Assembly (NCBI GenBank): GCA_003999685.1 | Contig: CP021224.1 | Span: 1,984,001-2,048,000 of the forward strand | Direction: 5' to 3' | DNA from: Taiwanofungus camphoratus | Taxonomy: Eukaryota > Basidiomycota > Agaricomycetes > Polyporales > Taiwanofungaceae | DNA length: 64,000 bases | In this document: positions 60,328-64,000 of the stretch, piece after piece | Layout of the letters: each line of letters starts with the position of its first letter | Position numbering within the stretch: the first letter of the stretch is position 1 | Program-made: the position numbers and the translations under genes | The notes under the pieces: generated by a model | What the model was told of the DNA's origin: nothing | What the model saw: only the letters and a program-made list of their open reading frames with translations | Database searches by the model: none

Positions 60328-61321
60328 GATGAGCTTCAAACTGGTTTTGAACTGGTGATCAACGAGGTTGACATAAAATCGCAATTGTGCTTTGGGCAGA
60401 ATACCGATTGTCAATCTAAATCAGAGAAGCAGCCTGACTTCGACAGCGGCACTTGCTGAGGCACCGATGTTGAACGTGTTTTTCCTGTGCGAATGCAGGC
60501 AGGAATTGTCCTGTAATGAATATCTTGAGTATTGACTGCCTGAAGTATCATCCAGTAATTGTCAACCCTCGCGCGAAGTAGATGAAAGATACGAGTAAAG
60601 TTCTAGTGCATCGAATGAACTGCCTTCAGGCCCTTCCAATCGAGAATCATTAGATTTGCACTGTACTTACTAGTGACGCATGTCGAATACTGCGTTGTCT
60701 ATAGTAAATTGTATCTTGTCAGCGTTACCATCTAAATAAATAAGTCTAGTAAACAAATGCAGCAAGACTTTTCTATGCCACAGTAATACCTGCAGCTAGT
60801 ACTTGCATAAGTATTTACACTGTTCACGCTGTATGCACAACTACATTCAAGCCGGTCAACATCACTTACTAACACACATATACTCTGCGATCTCTACCTG
60901 CCGGTAGGCAACTCGTACTGTATCATTGCATCCCTGGCAAGCGGCCGTTACTCTGACGCGGCCTGCCGTTCCCTTGAAGTAGTGCACACTTAGGCTTAGA
61001 ACGAGGGAGATTATCTCAAAACGTACGGATGACCTGACCCAATGTCTGAATTGTTTGGTCAGACTCTTGTTCATTGTCAAAGGTCTTGCTAATTAGATTT
61101 TGTTGCCCCATAGCTAGTGAAGGTTCTGGTCATAGGTCGATCTCCTACGAAAAAGGTGAATAACGTCAGTCCGAGCACTATAGGCTGATATTTCAGAGTG
61201 GTGAGTTGACTGACGGAAATGTGTGTTTACTGTCATTCCTCTTGCAGCTGAGAGGCACGCTTCACAAAAGTATGTCTTGAGAAACTCTCAATGCTCACCT
61301 GCGTTATCGTGTATCTTCCAG
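60328..61321. other. Divergent intergenic region
   Basis: About 1 kb between the helical orphan (-) and the VPS9-like gene (+). AT-rich in the middle. No gene or clear element. Confidence 0.5.
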
Positions 61322-64000
61322 ATGTCTAGTAAGCAAGACAGCCACTTTTCCTCAGGCTCTATCAGTCGCAACACCTCTGTACCACGTACCCCTTCTCATG
61401 AGAGCTTGTCCACACACCCACTCCTTTCTCCGCTTGCTCCGACCCCTTCATCCTCCTCGTCTACCGACTCTCACTCTTCCACCACGGCCTCTGCCGCCCC
61501 TCCACGTTATGTGCCTTACACTCCCCGCCAACGTGTAGCTCCCACATTCGCCACTACCGGCGCTACCATGCATCCGAGCATCAGTAGTCCTCCATCAAAC
61601 GCCTCCTTTCACGGCGATGCCACAAGCAAACTTCAGCTCGTGAATCTCAAGGCTGCAGCACAAGACATTGGCCTTGATGCCGCTAGCACAGGTTGGGCAA
61701 TTCTTGAGCGGCTCAGCATAGAGACAGACCACGGACCCGAGTGGAACGAGATATGGAACTCGTTGTCTGTAGGCAAGGTATGTCTTGATGCTGTTGGAGA
61801 GCTACAAGCATTGATGGTAGTTTGTGGTGTCTAGGCCACTCTCTTACTTCCCCTCGAACCACACCCGCCAACCGAGACCATCACAATTGAGTTCATCAGG
61901 GATCATATCGCACTTTGTGATAGTTCTGCTCGGACTAGCGTCCCAATCGTCACCCTCTCTGGCCTGCGTGGTAGTTTGCTAGAGTAAGCACCCTGTCCCA
62001 TTCCGATCGTCGTAGTGCACTAACATGAGCTTGCAAACAGCGAGACCCTTACAATCCGATCGACGCTATCGCCTACCTCTAAATCCTTTCAGGAGCTCCT
62101 TGTGCCAGCTACTCGCTCATCTGCTCTTTCCACTCTTCCTCCTCTTCCACTCCCGCTTATTGTCTCACCTTCGCTTCCTTCCTCGTCTCCGACCACATCA
62201 CCTTCACTTCCTAATCTCCCCTCCCCCTATCCCGCATACACAATCCTCTCCCGCACTTTGGCTCTTCCGCTTCCCCCACGTGCTTCCAAGCCTCCACTTC
62301 CTCCGCGTCCGGGCGCCCGGACTCAACCTGCTCCGCTCCCTACGTCGCGCCTCTCCAATCCCTTTGCTTCCCTTTTTGGCCGTGCTGCACCGACAGCAAG
62401 CCCGACTACGTCCAGTGTTCCGCTGCATCCCGATGCTTCAACTTTGCCTTCGGCTACACCTGGTTCTGCTACGTCCACATCAGGCGTGTCGTCCTCACTA
62501 CAAGCGTTGACAGGAACAAGTTCGGGATCACCCATACCGGATGGTACCAGCACCGCGGAGCACGGTCTAGATGTGCCTGCATACACCATATCATCGCGTA
62601 TCGAACGGGCATCGCTCGGCCGCGCGCTCTCCCACGCGATCACCCAAGAAATGCATGCGGCCCTTGGAGAGGTGGGAGTCCCTCTTTGGGCAGCCGAGCG
62701 CGTTGAGCGCTTTACTGCACCGCTCTTTCCACTCGTGCGTGCCGGGCCCGGATCCCCAGCCTCGGCGGGCAAGGGAGAGAAGGATAGGAATGGCATGGCA
62801 GGAGCAGACACCCGTGGGGTGGGCAGGGTGGTGAGCGTAACCGGCAGGGGAAAGAGTAAGAGCAAGAAGGAGTGGGTCATAAGCAGTGGAATTGCAGAGG
62901 GCGCAGAGGATGTTGCTGCCAAGTTTCAGGAGTTCTATGCAGACTTGGAAGAAGCGGTATGCGCTCGCTTAGGTGAGCGTGAACGCGGATACAGACGAGG
63001 ACGAGGGCTGTACTTGCAGCGGAGGGAAGCAAACGGTGTTGAGAGCCGCCGCGGAAATGACAGTGCAAGTGGCGAGGAAATAGAGGAAAAGGGAGAACTT
63101 GAGGCCGGTGAAGATGAAGTGGCTGGAGAAGAGAGGAGGGAAAAACGAGTGCGCGAAGTTATGGATGCGGTGGAGCGTGTCGTGTGCTCGCTATTCTATG
63201 ATAGGTGTGTACAGTATCTCTTGTCGTGTTTCGTGGATGGCCACCCAACTCTAGGATGATAAAATCTTACATCTGTACTCTCTACGTTGTCTATTTCGTT
63301 GTGATAACGATCATCCATGCTAACGTGCTTGCTACAGACTATTTCTCCCACCAAGTGCAGACGATGCCTCCCACGATGAGGCGCTCTCGAGCCGTATAGC
63401 TGCAGTGAACCTCCTCGACCTGGGGCTGGCGCATCTCGGCGTTGATGTAGGCGATGGGGGCTCGGAGGTGGAGGCCGTCGTAAATTCCTGTGGACAAAGT
63501 GAGTACTTCCATGAATTGATCACAAGTCAGCTACCGTAGCTAGAAGAACAAAAGGTTTGACTAACTTGTACGTTCTTCAATGATTTTACTAGCTCTGACA
63601 CAGCTCGACACCGCCTGCCGTGCTCCAGCGGATAAAGCTGCTATCTTGGTTGCGGCGCATAAAATAATCGTCGGTAAGTTTAATTATTTTCGTTGGTACT
63701 CGAGACTACCTGTTCCTCTCGTCTCTTGTCTTCCATGTTCTATATACTTATGATTTCTTGTCAACTATGACCATCATTTATATCGTTCGCAGATGGACTG
63801 TCAAGGTTACCTCCAATCAGATTGGAGCCCGAGGACGAGATAGTCGGGGAGAAAACACCACGTACAGCCTCGTTCGAAAGACATGATAATAAAATAAACC
63901 GAAGAAAGGGCACACAAGGTCGACATCAAGGGAGCGAGACCGAAAGTATTGGAGATGACGTGGAGTCCTCCGTTGTTACGACTCACACAGGTGTTCCTTC
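61322..64000 (+). CDS. Probable VPS9-domain Rab5 GEF (5' part)
   Basis: Runs off the right end. Exons: 61322-61777, 61835-61983, 62041-63204, 63338-63498, 63593-63673, 63793 onward; all phases close. The N-terminal 100 residues and residues 200-400 are Ser/Pro/Thr-rich and disordered, with PPLPPRPGARTQP, a PxxP SH3-ligand pattern. A helical segment (YTISSRIERASLGRALSHAI and after) comes next, then a Lys/Glu-rich run, and VMDAVERVVCSLFYDRLFLP, DASHDEALSSRIAAVNLLDLGLAHLGVDV, QLDTACRAPADKAAILVAAHKIIVDGLSRLP. The last three blocks follow the VPS9 helical core, in which the pattern D-K...LV..HK.I is typical; the diagnostic Asp/Pro and Tyr of the domain would lie beyond the end. VPS9 proteins activate Rab5/Vps21 at endosomes. 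The start is the ATG right after a possible 5'UTR splice site. Confidence 0.68.

Overview
The window looks like nuclear DNA of a filamentous basidiomycete, most likely an Agaricomycete. The evidence is dense protein genes cut by many introns of about 45-70 bp, gene order on both strands with no operons, and protein relatives that are typical of mushroom-forming fungi. I read 20 protein genes. Two are cut by the window ends. Exon-intron models were built by eye, by keeping reading frame, splice sites and family alignment consistent; nearly all models close in phase. I found no rRNA, tRNA, CRISPR array, virus-like element or recognisable transposon.

Layout. 1-3.3 kb: 3' part of ADE16/17 (purine synthesis, +), ZIM17 (mitochondrial Hsp70 escort, +), GRX5 (mitochondrial Fe-S glutaredoxin, -). 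4.0-20.3 kb: an MFS transporter (-), a flavin-reductase-fold protein (+), POL1 (DNA polymerase alpha catalytic subunit, -, 18 exons), a second MFS transporter (+) that is a paralogue of the first with every internal exon identical in length, and a FAD monooxygenase (-). 21.5-29.2 kb: a single-pass membrane orphan (+), a GRAM-TBC-EF-hand RabGAP (+, 20 exons including one of 5 nt), and SWD3/WDR5 (-). 30.3-41.2 kb: ADE1 (-), an ATP-dependent DNA ligase related to ligase IV (-), NLE1/RSA4 (-), pirin (+), and a mitochondrial EngB/Mrx8 GTPase (-). 41.2-47.8 kb: a gene-free stretch, a three-pass membrane orphan (+), and a CPC-type heavy-metal P-type ATPase of the Pca1/CRP1 kind (-). 47.8-52.8 kb: about 5 kb in which I can support no gene. 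52.8-64 kb: a C2HC zinc-finger orphan (-), MKT1 (-), a 2.2 kb gap, a coiled-coil orphan (-), and the 5' part of a probable VPS9-domain GEF (+).

Most genes are housekeeping and unrelated in function. Two purine genes (ADE16/17 and ADE1) lie 28 kb apart and do not form a cluster. The most unusual content is structural: the paralogous MFS pair with a frozen exon layout, three GC-AG introns, several micro-exons, and four orphan proteins that appear only after splicing. The MFS/monooxygenase pair at 14.8-20.3 kb could act together on an aromatic compound, but that is inference from family and position. I did not find a clearly new multi-gene system.
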